From assembly GCF_016807805.1 (NCBI RefSeq), contig NZ_CP063363.1, forward strand, positions 83,893 to 147,892: a stretch of 64,000 nucleotides of DNA, given 5' to 3'. Origin of the DNA: Xanthobacter dioxanivorans. GTDB lineage: Bacteria > Pseudomonadota > Alphaproteobacteria > Rhizobiales > Xanthobacteraceae. This document shows positions 25,916 to 34,665 of the stretch, piece by piece (the stretch's first letter is position 1; each line of letters begins with the position of its first letter). The notes under the pieces are model-generated. The model ran no database searches. It saw only the letters and a program-made list of their open reading frames with translations, and was not told the origin of the DNA. The translations under genes and the position numbers were made by a program.

Positions 25916-27031
25916 TTAGAGGGCTGCCTCCACGGACAGCGCAGCATCGATCAGACGCGCACGCAGGCGCTCCTGCTTTCGGCGGGGCAACACTTCTGCT
26001 GCGATCCAAGCTGGATGAGCCAGAATTTGACGGGCCAGGCGCTCGTACTCGGCCGAGGAACGCTGCTGCGCCTGAATAGGCGGCGATCGGCTTGGAATCT
26101 GCCTATGTCGCGGCGCAGCACGCCGGCTCAGGCGGGCAGCCAATTCCGACAGCGTGCCATCCTTGCGCGGCTCGATGCCGAAAACATCGTCCAGAGCCAG
26201 CAAGGTGATGAACCGCCACCGTATCGGCAACCGGCCAAGCGGAGCTTCCGCACCGACGGCATGACTGGCGTCATAGGGACACCGCCAGCCGGCGGCTCCG
26301 AGCCAGAGCGCCAGCGCGGGGCGCGCAGCAGCCGGATCGTCGAGAGGCGCCCAGAGCGTCGCGAACGCCCTTTCGTACCGCTCCCGATCATGATCGTCCC
26401 GGTCGACACCTACCGTGATCCGCTCCTGGAGGACGAGCGCGACACCGACAAGCGCAGAATCCGGAGACCGCCCGCCCTCGCCTCCCCGCTCGGTGAGGGC
26501 CCCTTCGCAATGATTGCAGACGGGCCGGGCGTAACCCGCGCGCATGCGGAAGCCCAGGGACAGAGGCTGATGGCAGCACGTGCAGCGATCGTGAAACAGC
26601 CGGCCATGCCGAGGGCAAACGCAGAGTTCAGCAAGCTGCCAGTGGGCTCGCAGATAGGCGTCCCGCCCGGCGGCATGATCGTCATCGAAGCACGCGGCAC
26701 AAACCGGCGGCGATCCGAGCGACGGCGCCCACTCTGGCCCCTGGCTCGCGTACCAGGGTCGAGGGCGCCGCGGATAGCGTTGGTTCAAGGACAGGCGCCG
26801 CAGGCGGTCCGGATCGACACCGCAGGCCGCTGCCCACTCCCCTGTTCGATCTGCCGCTGGCGCACAGTCATCGATCGGCAAAGGCAGTGACGGAGTTTGC
26901 CCTGCATTGAAATGGCCTGCCAGTTCCTCGGCCGAAAGACCATAACGGCACGCCACCCGCGCGAGCCATGATGACAGCAATTCGTCGCGAAAAGGCCGTG
27001 GTGCGACCGGCAAACGGCTCACCACCCTCAC
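25916..27031 (-). CDS. tniQ: TniQ target-selection protein, element A
   Basis: The 371-residue protein opens with RLPVAPRPFRDELLSSWLAR, the conserved start of the TniQ family. It has Cys/His clusters of a zinc-binding region: CAACFDDD, CVCPRHGRLFHDRCTCC, and CNHCEG (about residues 90-190). TniQ is needed for transposition in Tn5053/Tn402 elements and is the relative of TnsD/TniQ target adaptors. ATG 27031 overlaps the tniB stop in an ATGA. About 200 bases after its end is the IS3 insertion. The homologue in element B is only moderately similar, so the two elements are relatives and not recent copies. Confidence 0.85.
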   Translation of the reverse strand: MRVVSRLPVAPRPFRDELLSSWLARVACRYGLSAEELAGHFNAGQTPSLPLPIDDCAPAADRTGEWAAACGVDPDRLRRLSLNQRYPRRPRPWYASQGPEWAPSLGSPPVCAACFDDDHAAGRDAYLRAHWQLAELCVCPRHGRLFHDRCTCCHQPLSLGFRMRAGYARPVCNHCEGALTERGGEGGRSPDSALVGVALVLQERITVGVDRDDHDRERYERAFATLWAPLDDPAAARPALALWLGAAGWRCPYDASHAVGAEAPLGRLPIRWRFITLLALDDVFGIEPRKDGTLSELAARLSRRAAPRHRQIPSRSPPIQAQQRSSAEYERLARQILAHPAWIAAEVLPRRKQERLRARLIDAALSVEAAL

Positions 27032-27957
27032 CGTGTCGCCGCCTGCGGCGCCCGCCGGCGCGCCGATTGCGTCATCGACACCAGCGGCAGCACCAAATCA
27101 TCACCGAAGCTCAGCAGATCGAGCCGTTCCCGTCCCGATCGGACGGCCTCCTCGGCCGCCGTCTCGATCAGCCTGAAAATCCGAGCCGTAACACCGCTGG
27201 TAAGCATGTGGATCCGTGCTCGGACCGCGTCGCTTTCGAGATCCGACGGAGCTCGCAGCGGCAGGATGCCGGCCAGGCTCTTCAAGAGCCGTGCAAAGGC
27301 GTGATCATTCTTCCAGGGCTTGAGATGGAACGCTTCGAAGCGCTCGGCGAGCTGGGCGTCGGTGAGCAAGGCCTGACGCGCCAGATCCGTACCGGCGCAG
27401 ACAAGCGGCACTCTCAGGTCGTTTGCGAGAAACCGCAACGCATTCAGAAAAATCCGTTGTTGCCGATAGGTCCCCGCCAGCATGCCGTTCACCTCATCGA
27501 GCACGATCAACTTGGCGCCGACCGTGCGCAGCAGCGAGCGGCAGATGTCCTTTTCCCGGGCAAGCGCCCCGCCCACGAGCGCAGGAGCCTGCAGGCTGGC
27601 CAGCAATTCGCGGTAGAGATCCCGCTCGACCGGTTCCGAGGGCACCTGCGCCACGACGACCGGCCGGTTGGTGACGCCGGTCGACTGACACAAGGTCGCC
27701 GGATTTGCGCGTTCGAACTTGCGAACGATCTTGGTTTTGCCCATGCCGGTGTCGCCGTAGATCAGCAGGCACGGCATGCGGTCGCGCGGCGGATAGGCCA
27801 GCAAGGCCTCCAGACGGGCCAGCACTGCGGCCGCTTGGTCGAAGCCAATCCAGCGATCGGCCTTAATCCAGGCGATACGCTCTTCATCGGGGAGCGCGGC
27901 ATAGCGGCGGTAGCGAGCGTCGAGGTGCTCGTAGGCCCCCTCCCCTCTCACGACCAT
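27028..27957 (-). CDS. tniB: TniB AAA+ ATPase, element A
   Basis: A 309-residue AAA ATPase that regulates target choice and activates TniA. Walker A is CLLIYGDTGMGKTKIVRKF (about residues 62-80), Walker B is LIVLDEVNGMLAG, and the sensor region reads VPLVCAGTDLARQALL. The N-terminus (YRRYAALPDEERIAWIKADR) is typical of TniB. It overlaps tniA by 10 bases and tniQ by four, so the three are translationally coupled. Confidence 0.9.
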   Translation of the reverse strand: MVVRGEGAYEHLDARYRRYAALPDEERIAWIKADRWIGFDQAAAVLARLEALLAYPPRDRMPCLLIYGDTGMGKTKIVRKFERANPATLCQSTGVTNRPVVVAQVPSEPVERDLYRELLASLQAPALVGGALAREKDICRSLLRTVGAKLIVLDEVNGMLAGTYRQQRIFLNALRFLANDLRVPLVCAGTDLARQALLTDAQLAERFEAFHLKPWKNDHAFARLLKSLAGILPLRAPSDLESDAVRARIHMLTSGVTARIFRLIETAAEEAVRSGRERLDLLSFGDDLVLPLVSMTQSARRRAPQAATR

Positions 27958-29603
27958 TCCTCAACGGGAAAGATGGGCACCTTGCTCCAGTCGATCGGTC
28001 GATCGTCCTCGGCTTGCCCTGGCTCGGCCGGCGCCGGGGAGGTGCGCGTTGCAGCGGCGCCGAGCGCGCGGTCGCGCTTTTCGGCCAGCTGACGTGCCGC
28101 TTTGGTGCGCCTGGCGGCCTCATCAACCAATGCTCGTTGAGCCTCGATGGTCTCGAAGATCAATTGCTCGTCGACAAGCGCAAGACCGCGCTCCCGCAGG
28201 GCGGTCCGGGCGCGGCGGTGCTCGCCCAGCGTAATCGGCGGTCGTCGCAAATCGGCAAAGCGGATCGGCCAGCGCGTGCCATCCGGAGCTCTTGCGAAGA
28301 TTTGCGAGAGATCGCGTGGATCGTAAGCCACGCGCAAGGGCCGATCGAGCCGCCCGGCCCAGATGCTCAGGATGTCATCCCAGTAGCGGAGGCCGAACAG
28401 ATGGATGCCGTCGCGTCGGACCTGCCGGTCAACGGAAGGCAGGAAATCGATCATGAAACCGGCGAGGTCATGGGGCTGACGCACGGGCCTGACACGGCGG
28501 CCCAAGGTTTCACACCAGGCCGCCAGCGGCGGAATTCCCAAGCCTCCATGCCGATCAGCATGGTAGCGCGTGATCTCAAGCGCCATCCACTGCTCGAGCT
28601 CATCCAGCGTCATCATCGCATTGGCGGCTGAGTCATAGTCGCCGCGCTCGTCGATATCGCTGAAGGTCGTGCCCGGCAGAAGGTGGACGGCACCCATCAT
28701 CGTGCCGATGAGCCGTTCGATATGGCCGCCGTAATGGGGCGTCGCGACCGGTCGGTGGATGAGGTCGATGCCATATTCCTCAGCGCCGCGCCGCAGGGCG
28801 AGCGACCGAAACTCCTTGGCGTTATCGACATGGATCGCATCCGGGAAACCGCAGGTCGGCCAATCCGCATCGATGCCCAGTCCAGCAAGCCATGGCTCTT
28901 TCGGCTGCACGAGGTGCTGAATTGCGAGCGCGACCGAGACCGCTGACGGCGCTTCGAGCGTCAGATAGAAGCCCGCGACCATGCGGCTCGCAACGTCTTT
29001 GGCGAGCGTCAACCACGGCCTTTGCAAGGGCCGTCGGTGCTCACGATCAACGACGATGACGTCGACCAGCGTATGATCGATCTGGACCACCGCAAATGCT
29101 TGCCCGGCTTCGTATTGCCCAGGAACCGGCCGAAAGCGGTCCCGCGCCGCCTTCGGGCCCTCCCGCGCGATGGTGAGTTCGGCAGGATCGAGCACAGTGA
29201 TCCGTGCGTTGACGGTATGCCAGGACGGCGCCCGCAGGCCGCGTACACGGCAGAGCCTGCAGATTTCCTTGTGCAGCTGATTGATGCTCGGCTTCTGGCG
29301 CGTCTTGTAGAAGTCCTGCAGCGCCTCGGCGACCACCGTTTCGGTCTCATCCGGCAGTCGGCGGCTGCCTTGTCGCGTGCCCGCGGGGCGCGGCAGCAGC
29401 GAGCTCGCGACGGGAAGCTCGCGATAGGCCCTGATCAACTCATAGAGGCGGGTTCTTCTGACGCCGAGCTCATGGCAGGCGCGGAGGAAGTCGGACCGGC
29501 CGGGACGGTCGAGCGATACCAATCGCCGGATCACGGCCTCCCGAGCAACCGCCTCGCTCCAGGCAGCGTCGTCGACCGTGTTCTTGTCCGGCGTAGGAAC
29601 CAC
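27948..29603 (-). CDS. tniA: TniA DDE transposase, element A
   Basis: TniA is the rve-type transposase. Visible are an N-terminal HTH region (SDFLRACHELGVRRTRLYEL), catalytic Asp in FAVVQIDHTLVDVIVVDREH, Asp in PDAIHVDNAKEFRSLALRRG, and Glu in TPHYGGHIERLIGTMMGAVH. A Mu-type C-terminal barrel follows (LFGLRYWDDILSIWAGRLDR). The frame is open to 29675, but alignment with element B's TniA (starting at the PDK..DDA.W segment) favours GTG 29603, giving 551 residues. The right end of the element lies about 90 bases upstream of this start. Confidence 0.88.
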   Translation of the reverse strand: MVPTPDKNTVDDAAWSEAVAREAVIRRLVSLDRPGRSDFLRACHELGVRRTRLYELIRAYRELPVASSLLPRPAGTRQGSRRLPDETETVVAEALQDFYKTRQKPSINQLHKEICRLCRVRGLRAPSWHTVNARITVLDPAELTIAREGPKAARDRFRPVPGQYEAGQAFAVVQIDHTLVDVIVVDREHRRPLQRPWLTLAKDVASRMVAGFYLTLEAPSAVSVALAIQHLVQPKEPWLAGLGIDADWPTCGFPDAIHVDNAKEFRSLALRRGAEEYGIDLIHRPVATPHYGGHIERLIGTMMGAVHLLPGTTFSDIDERGDYDSAANAMMTLDELEQWMALEITRYHADRHGGLGIPPLAAWCETLGRRVRPVRQPHDLAGFMIDFLPSVDRQVRRDGIHLFGLRYWDDILSIWAGRLDRPLRVAYDPRDLSQIFARAPDGTRWPIRFADLRRPPITLGEHRRARTALRERGLALVDEQLIFETIEAQRALVDEAARRTKAARQLAEKRDRALGAAATRTSPAPAEPGQAEDDRPIDWSKVPIFPVEEWS

Positions 29604-29675
29604 AGCGACCTCGCTGCGAAGTTCGTCCGCCCGAGAACGCGATTCGTGCCAGATCAATGATTTGCCGGCCGCCAA

Positions 29676-29691
29676 TGAAATGCGAACGACA
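29676..29691 (-). repeat. right terminal inverted repeat of element A
   Basis: Reading inward TGTCGTTCGCATTTCA, matching 15 of 16 bases of the left end at 24150-24165. Confidence 0.85.
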
Positions 29692-29696
29692 CGCGC
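29692..29696. repeat. target duplication CGCGC, right of element A
   Basis: CGCGC, matching 24145-24149. The very next bases, TGTCGCTCGG, look like the left end of element B. Confidence 0.8.
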
Positions 29697-30100
29697 TGTC
29701 GCTCGGCCGAGATGGCTGGAAAGGCCCGGTCACCCGTCGTTTTTCGCCTCCCCTCTTCCCGGATCGGCGGATTCCTCGCCCTAATTGAGTGGACCGCTCC
29801 GCCTGGATCGACGGATCATTGCCGCTGCCGAAGCCGTGAAGGCGCGCGCCGGACGCAAAATCAGCCTCCTCGTGCCAAAGGGGCACCGCGCCGGCGTCCC
29901 AAAACCCCTGAAATCACCTGTTTTCCGCTCAGAGCTCCACAGGCGGTCGTTCCGGCCCCTCTTGGCACTCGGACCCATCTACGATGCCCAATCGGTCTCT
30001 ATGGCCGTCTGGCGAGGTCGATAAAACACGTCTGCAAAGGTTCGTTTGCTCAAATCTGCATTGATTGTACAAAGGGCCTGGAATCGCCCCTGGAAACGCC

Positions 30101-30448
30101 ATGGCCCGCCCCGCCTTCTCCCCTCCCCGGCCGGCTCGTCGCCTGATCGGCTATGCGCGGGTCTCGACCGACGAGCAGGCGACCGATGCCCAGGTCGACG
30201 AGCTGCGCGCGGCCGGCTGCCAGATCATCCACCAGGAGCACGGTTCCGGTGCCTCGCGGGCCCGGCCGGTGCTGGCCAGGCTGATGCGCGAGATCGGCGC
30301 CGGCGACGTACTGGTGGTGGTGCGGCTCGACCGTCTCGCCCGCTCGGTCAGTCTGCTCCATTTTGGAGCGCCTGCGCTTGGAGGCGTTGCGGAGGAGCCC
30401 ATCGAGGATTTGATGCATTCGTTCGGAAAATGGGACGAACGCCGATAG
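30101..30448 (+). pseudogene. tniR: TniR-type serine resolvase, truncated
   Basis: The N-terminal catalytic domain is clear: RLIGYARVSTDEQATDAQVD with the active-site Ser, then HQEHGSGASRARPVLARLMR and VLVVVRLDRLARSVS. After residue ~85 (about 30355-30365) the frame leaves the family; the next frame gives a short match (ILERLRLEALRRS) and then stops. The E-helix and DNA-binding domain are missing. Resolvases of this family separate cointegrates formed by TniA/B. It is convergent with tniQ. Confidence 0.75.
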
Positions 30449-30482
30449 AAAGATTGGCCGCGTCGGAGTGACTGGCCTGACG

Positions 30483-31613
30483 CTAGGATGAGATCCCCTC
30501 TGGGTTCCACTTCCTCGCCAACGCTCTATCCATCAGCGCGCGCAGCGTACGGCGCTGCACTTGCAGATGTTGATCATGAACAGCGAACCATTCCTTGCTG
30601 GTCAGGATGGCCTGGGCGAGCGCCAGATAGTCCGCATCCGATTGGCCCGGGGTTTTCGCGCACGAGGAAACCGCCACCGGCGCGGATCGCTCCTTCACCC
30701 GCGGGCGCGGCTCCCCGGTCCAAGCCACCATCTGGTCCAGTGTGAAGGCCAAGCGACCTCTCACTGAGGATCGCCCGAGGTCCAGCAATGCCGCGACGCC
30801 GAGCAGCGTCACCATCCGCCAGCCGATCGGCGCCGTTGCCAGCGGCTCGGTGGGATCGACCCGCGCTTGTGCCGTCGGCGTCAGACGAAGATCCGGCACG
30901 ACATCTGCCACGAACGGTGTGCGACGCCCGGTACGCGGCCGCGGTGACTTCCACAGCACCCGGGCGACATAGATCACCCGATCCCGGACCGCAGACTGAT
31001 CGTCGAGCGCCGCCGCCACGAGCGCCGACACGGTGGCAAAGAACTCCGCGGAGCCGGCGCGCTGCTTCTGCGGCACCGTTCGGGCGATCCTGCCGCATCG
31101 GATACAGGCGAGCCGGGCCGCCATCTCGTGGACAACGAAGCGAAAACCGGAGCTGTCGAGACAGTGCGGACAGGCTTCGTCGAGAACGCGACAATGGTAC
31201 TCGCAGACCATGGTCTCGACCAAGGCCCATGTCCGGCGGATATGATGGTCACGGCCGGCGGCGGCATCGTCATCAAGACAGGCCAAACAGACCGGCCGCC
31301 GGAAAGCACCGGCCACTCTCCCCTCCCCCCAGACATACCAGCTGCGCGACCGTAGCCGTGAGGAGAGCGCGAAGGCCTGCACGCGCTCTTCCGGAAGCCG
31401 GCATGCCGCCGCCCAAGCCTGCCCCATCTCGGCCGAGGGCGCGAAGTCCCGCTCAGTGAACCCACAGCAGCGGTCGTCCCGGAGAACGCCAAGCCACCTG
31501 GAGAGGTCATCGTGGATGAGGTCATAGCGACATGCGACGCGACCTTGCCAAGACGACAGCAGCTCATCGTCTTCCGGCCTCGGCGCGAAGGGAAGCTCGC
31601 GCCGCACTCTCAT
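30483..31613 (-). CDS. tniQ: TniQ protein, element B
   Basis: From ATG 31613 the product is 376 residues, beginning MRVRRELPFAPRPEDDELLS. Zinc-binding clusters are CLACLDDD, CEYHCRVLDEACPHC and CIRCG. The ATG overlaps the tniB stop (ATGA). It is intact even though neighbouring tniA is frameshifted. The C-terminal half (LGVAALLDLGRSSVRGRLAF) differs much from the element A copy, which argues for an ancient split between A and B. Confidence 0.83.
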   Translation of the reverse strand: MRVRRELPFAPRPEDDELLSSWQGRVACRYDLIHDDLSRWLGVLRDDRCCGFTERDFAPSAEMGQAWAAACRLPEERVQAFALSSRLRSRSWYVWGEGRVAGAFRRPVCLACLDDDAAAGRDHHIRRTWALVETMVCEYHCRVLDEACPHCLDSSGFRFVVHEMAARLACIRCGRIARTVPQKQRAGSAEFFATVSALVAAALDDQSAVRDRVIYVARVLWKSPRPRTGRRTPFVADVVPDLRLTPTAQARVDPTEPLATAPIGWRMVTLLGVAALLDLGRSSVRGRLAFTLDQMVAWTGEPRPRVKERSAPVAVSSCAKTPGQSDADYLALAQAILTSKEWFAVHDQHLQVQRRTLRALMDRALARKWNPEGISS

Positions 31614-32533
31614 CGGCCGGCCCGCGGCTGAAGGCGCGCCTCGACCTTGCGCGTCATCGCGACGAGCGGCAGCACCAGTTCCTCGGTCTGGAAACTGTCC
31701 ACGGTAATGCATTCGGCGCCGGAGCGGATCGCCTCGACCGCAACCGTCTCGATCAGGCGGAAGATCCGCACCGTGACGCCATCGGTGAGATCGAGCACGC
31801 GCGTACGGATCGCCGGCGCCGCCAGGTTCGAGGGCCGGCGCAGCGGCAGGATCGTCGCCAGGCTCGCCAGCAACTGCGCGAGGCGGGCGTCGTTCTTCCA
31901 GTGCCGCAGATGGAAGGCTTCGAACCGCTCTGCCAGCTGCGGATCGGTCAACAGCGCCTGGCGCGCAAGGTCCGTCCCCGCGCAAACCAGAGGAATCCTG
32001 AGATCGTTGGCCAGAAACCGGATGGCGCTCAGAAAAATCCGCTGTTGCCGGAAGCTTCCGGCGAGCATGGCGTGGATCTCATCGATGATCAGCATGCGGG
32101 CGCCCATGCTGCGCAGCAGCCGGCGGCAGACCTCCTTCTGCCGGTGGGTCGCCCCGTCCGCAGGCCCGGGCGCTCCGAGCGCCGTGAGCAGTTCGCTGTA
32201 GATGTCCCGTTCGATCGGCTCGGCCGGCATCTGCATGGCGACCACCGGCATGGAGGTCACGCCCGTGCCCCGGTCGAAACTGGCGGGATGGTCGCGCAGG
32301 AACTTGCGGATGATCTTGGTCTTGCCCATGCCGGTGTCGCCATAGATCAGCAGGCACGGCATGCGGTCGCGAGGCGGATAGACCAGAAGGTCCTCGAGAC
32401 GTCCGAGCGCGGCCCGCGCCTGATCGAGGTCGAGCCACCGATCCGCTCGGATCCAGGCGATCCGCTCCGCATCCGTCAGACCGGCCTGGTGGCGGTAGGC
32501 CGGCAGGAGGTGGGCGTAGTCGGTCATGACCAT
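31610..32533 (-). CDS. tniB: TniB AAA+ ATPase, element B
   Basis: A 307-residue TniB with Walker A CLLIYGDTGMGKTKIIRKF, Walker B MLIIDEIHAMLAG and the sensor segment IPLVCAGTDLARQALL. It is strongly similar to the element A copy throughout. It overlaps tniA by 10 bases and tniQ by four, the same spacing as in A. It is intact. Confidence 0.9.
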   Translation of the reverse strand: MVMTDYAHLLPAYRHQAGLTDAERIAWIRADRWLDLDQARAALGRLEDLLVYPPRDRMPCLLIYGDTGMGKTKIIRKFLRDHPASFDRGTGVTSMPVVAMQMPAEPIERDIYSELLTALGAPGPADGATHRQKEVCRRLLRSMGARMLIIDEIHAMLAGSFRQQRIFLSAIRFLANDLRIPLVCAGTDLARQALLTDPQLAERFEAFHLRHWKNDARLAQLLASLATILPLRRPSNLAAPAIRTRVLDLTDGVTVRIFRLIETVAVEAIRSGAECITVDSFQTEELVLPLVAMTRKVEARLQPRAGR

Positions 32534-34165
32534 TCCTCGACCGCCAGAACGGACAACGTCTCCGGCTCTTCCTTCGGACCAGGCGTGACGACCTCCGCCA
32601 CGGCGCCCTGATCCGCGGCGTTGAGCGATCTCGCCCGCCGCGCGACCTGGCGGCGTGCGGATTTCGTGATCGATGCAGAGGTCTCCAGCAGCTCGCGCTG
32701 GGCCTCGACCGTGTCGAAGATCAGTTGCTCATCGGTGAGCCGTACGCCACGCTGCCTCAAGGCCGCCTGGGCCAGCCGGTGCTCGCCGAGCGTGATGCGG
32801 GGGCGGCGCAGATCGGCATACCGGATCGGCCAATGGGCGCCGTCAGGGCCCTCAACGAACACACAGGACAGGTCGCGTGGATCGTATTTGACCCGCAGCT
32901 GTCGATCAAGCCGGCCTGCCCAGGGGCTCAGAACGTCATCCCAGTAGCGCAGGCCGAAGATGTGCACGCCATCCCGACGGATGCTGCGCTCCTCGAACGG
33001 CAGGAAGTCGTAGAGGAACTGCTGTTCGTCATGCGGGTGCCGGAACGGCGCGCGGCAACGATCGAGAGCCTCCCGCCAGGCGGCGTTCGGAGGCATCTGC
33101 AGGCTGCTGTGGACCTCGTTGTGGTAACGGCCGACGATTTCGAGCGTCAGCCAGCGTTCGAGCTCTTCGATCGTCATGACGGCGTGACGCTCGGGATCGT
33201 AGTCGCCGCGTTCTGAAATGGAGCTGAAGGTGGTGCCCGGGAGCATATGGACCGCTCCCATCATGGTGCCAATCAGCCGCTCGATGTGGCCGCCATAGTG
33301 CGGGGTCGCCACAAGCCGGTGGACCAGCGAGATGCCGTACTCGGCGGCTCCACGGGCCAGCGCCCGGGCGCGGAATTCGCGCGCAGTGTCGACATGGATG
33401 ATGTCCGGCAGGCCCGACACAGGCCAATCGAGCTGGATGCCACGCGCGAGGAGCCACTCCGCCTTCGGCATTACCGCATGATGTATGGCCAGGGCGACCG
33501 ATGCCGAGGATGGAGCCTTGAGGCTCAGATAAAAGCCCACCACGATGCGGCTTGCCACGTCGATCGCGAGCGTCAGCCATGGCCGCTGGATCGGCAGGCG
33601 GTAGATCGTGTCCACCACGAAGAGATCGACGCGCGTGTGATCGATCTGGACGATCTGGAGCGCGTGATCGGCACGGTATTCCTCCGGAACCGGTCTGAGC
33701 CGATCTCTTGCGGCCTTGTTGCCTTCACGCTGACGGACAAGCTTGAAGCGATCGATCTGCCCGACACGGGCTCGAACGGCTTTCCAGGGCGGAATGTCCA
33801 GCCCGCGTTCACGACAAATATGCCGGATGTGGTCATGAAGCGTGCTGACGGACGCCTTTTGCCGGGTGAGATACTTGTCGCGGATCCCCTCCTCGATGAC
33901 CGCCTCGACCTCGACCGAGACGCCGGGCTCCTTTCTTCGGGCCAGGCCGCGCCGCGGCGAGCGAAGTCGTCACCGGCGCGTTGCGGTACTGTTCGATCAG
34001 CGCGTACAGCCGGCTGCGGCGCAATCCGAGGATACGGCACGCCGTCGCCACATCGACCGGCGATAGTTGGCCGGCGTTGATCAGAGGCCGGATGACCGCC
34101 TCCCGAGCGACCGCGACCTGCCATCTGGCGTCATCGATCGCGAGCTTGTCCGGGTCGCGCGGCAC
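32524..34165 (-). pseudogene. tniA: TniA transposase, element B, frameshifted
   Basis: The start (MPRDPDKLAIDDARWQVAVA) at 34165 runs in one frame to ARRL near 33925. The homologous continuation (VEVEAVIEEGIRDKYLTRQK) is in another frame through to 32524. The break lies in 33908-33924 on the plus strand. Catalytic motifs remain in the second part: LQIVQIDHTRVDLFVVDTIY, then PDIIHVDTAREFRARALARG and TPHYGGHIERLIGTMMGAVH. One restored base would give a full-length protein of about 545 residues. This could be true inactivation or a sequencing error. Confidence 0.8.
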
Positions 34166-34352
34166 GTGTCGACCTCCGCACTCGCCTTGATCCAGCGATC
34201 AGGGCTAAGATTCCAACGAACAAGGCTGAATCCACCGAATTAGGGTGAGCCGAACATGTTAAAAATCAATCAAATGGAATCCGGGAAAAAGAGCAGTGCG
34301 ACACCGAGGAAGCGGCCCAAAATTGCCCCTTGGAAGGCCGGATTTCGCGTCG

Positions 34353-34395
34353 TTGACCCGTCAGAAATCGCGCCTATATAGCTAGACAGTCTAGC
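34353..34395 (+). promoter_or_regulatory. promoter and operator of the Phd/FitB-like pair
   Basis: TTGACC (34353-34358) and TATATA (34375-34380) form a sigma-70-like promoter with a 16-base spacer. The perfect dyad GCTAGAC-A-GTCTAGC (34381-34395) directly follows the -10, where a bound antitoxin would block transcription. Confidence 0.65.
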
Positions 34396-34410
34396 CAGGA
34401 ACACGCAGAT

Positions 34411-34665
34411 ATGGAATGGCCGCTGCAGGACGCCAAGAACCAGTTCTCCCGGGTCGTACAGAAGGCACGCAGCGAAGGTCCACAGATCGTCACGCTGCGC
34501 GGCGAGCGCGCCGCCGTCGTGCTGTCAGTCGCCGACTACGATGCGCTGCGCGCCGGCCGGCCGAGCCTGGTCGACGATCTGCTTTCCGGCCCTGCCTGGG
34601 ATGACGAGCTCGCCGAGGCCGTTGCCACCCGCGCGACCACAGCGAGCCGCGATGTGGCGCTCTGA
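34411..34665 (+). CDS. Phd/YefM-family antitoxin
   Basis: The 84-residue protein has the Phd/YefM N-terminal DNA-binding fold (MEWPLQDAKNQFSRVVQKAR, then GPQIVTLRGERAAVVLSVAD and YDALR). The acidic C-terminal tail would wrap the toxin. Its stop overlaps the toxin start (TGATG). A promoter with an adjacent 15-bp palindrome precedes it, consistent with autorepression. Confidence 0.85.
   Translation: MEWPLQDAKNQFSRVVQKARSEGPQIVTLRGERAAVVLSVADYDALRAGRPSLVDDLLSGPAWDDELAEAVATRATTASRDVAL

Larger units (their letters stand above)
24150..29691. mobile_element. Tn402/Tn5053-like transposon A (tniABQ)
   Basis: A 5.5-kb element bounded by 16-bp inverted ends: TGTCGCTCGCATTTCA at 24150-24165 and its complement, differing at one base (TGTCGTTCGCATTTCA), ending at 29691. 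The 5-bp duplication CGCGC flanks both ends exactly. It holds tniA, tniB and tniQ reading from the right end, and an IS3-family insertion. There is no resolvase gene and no other cargo. 24166-24473 is non-coding end sequence containing ATTGAGCGGAC (24213-24223), a candidate transposase-binding repeat. Confidence 0.85.
29697..34303. mobile_element. Tn402/Tn5053-like transposon B (tniABQ-R), decayed
   Basis: The left end begins TGTCGCTCGGCCGAG directly after element A's duplication. It shares GTCGTTTTTCGC (29736-29747) and ATTGAGTGGAC (29784-29794) with the left end of A in the same order. The right limit is less certain: TGTCGCACTGCTC read inward from 34303 is the best candidate, with repeats of the type TAATTCGGTGGATTC and TTGTTCGTTGGAATC at about 34200-34245. 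No matching duplication was found on its right side. Its tniA is frameshifted and tniR truncated, so B is probably immobile by itself. 29697-30100 holds no gene. Confidence 0.7.

Noticed and set aside
30101..30448. Calling tniR an intact resolvase.
   Set aside because: The family match ends after the catalytic loop at about 30355, and the C-terminal DNA-binding domain is absent in all frames.
24504..34165. Possible CRISPR-associated transposon because TniQ and TniB are present.
   Set aside because: No cas genes or repeats accompany the tni genes; the order tniA-tniB-tniQ with a serine resolvase is that of Tn402/Tn5053-type elements.
34291..34373. Right end and target duplication for element B, including a CGCGC at 34369-34373.
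   Set aside because: The CGCGC is not preceded by a TGTCG-type end, and the best end candidate (34303) is followed by CCGAG. I kept 34303 only as a tentative limit.
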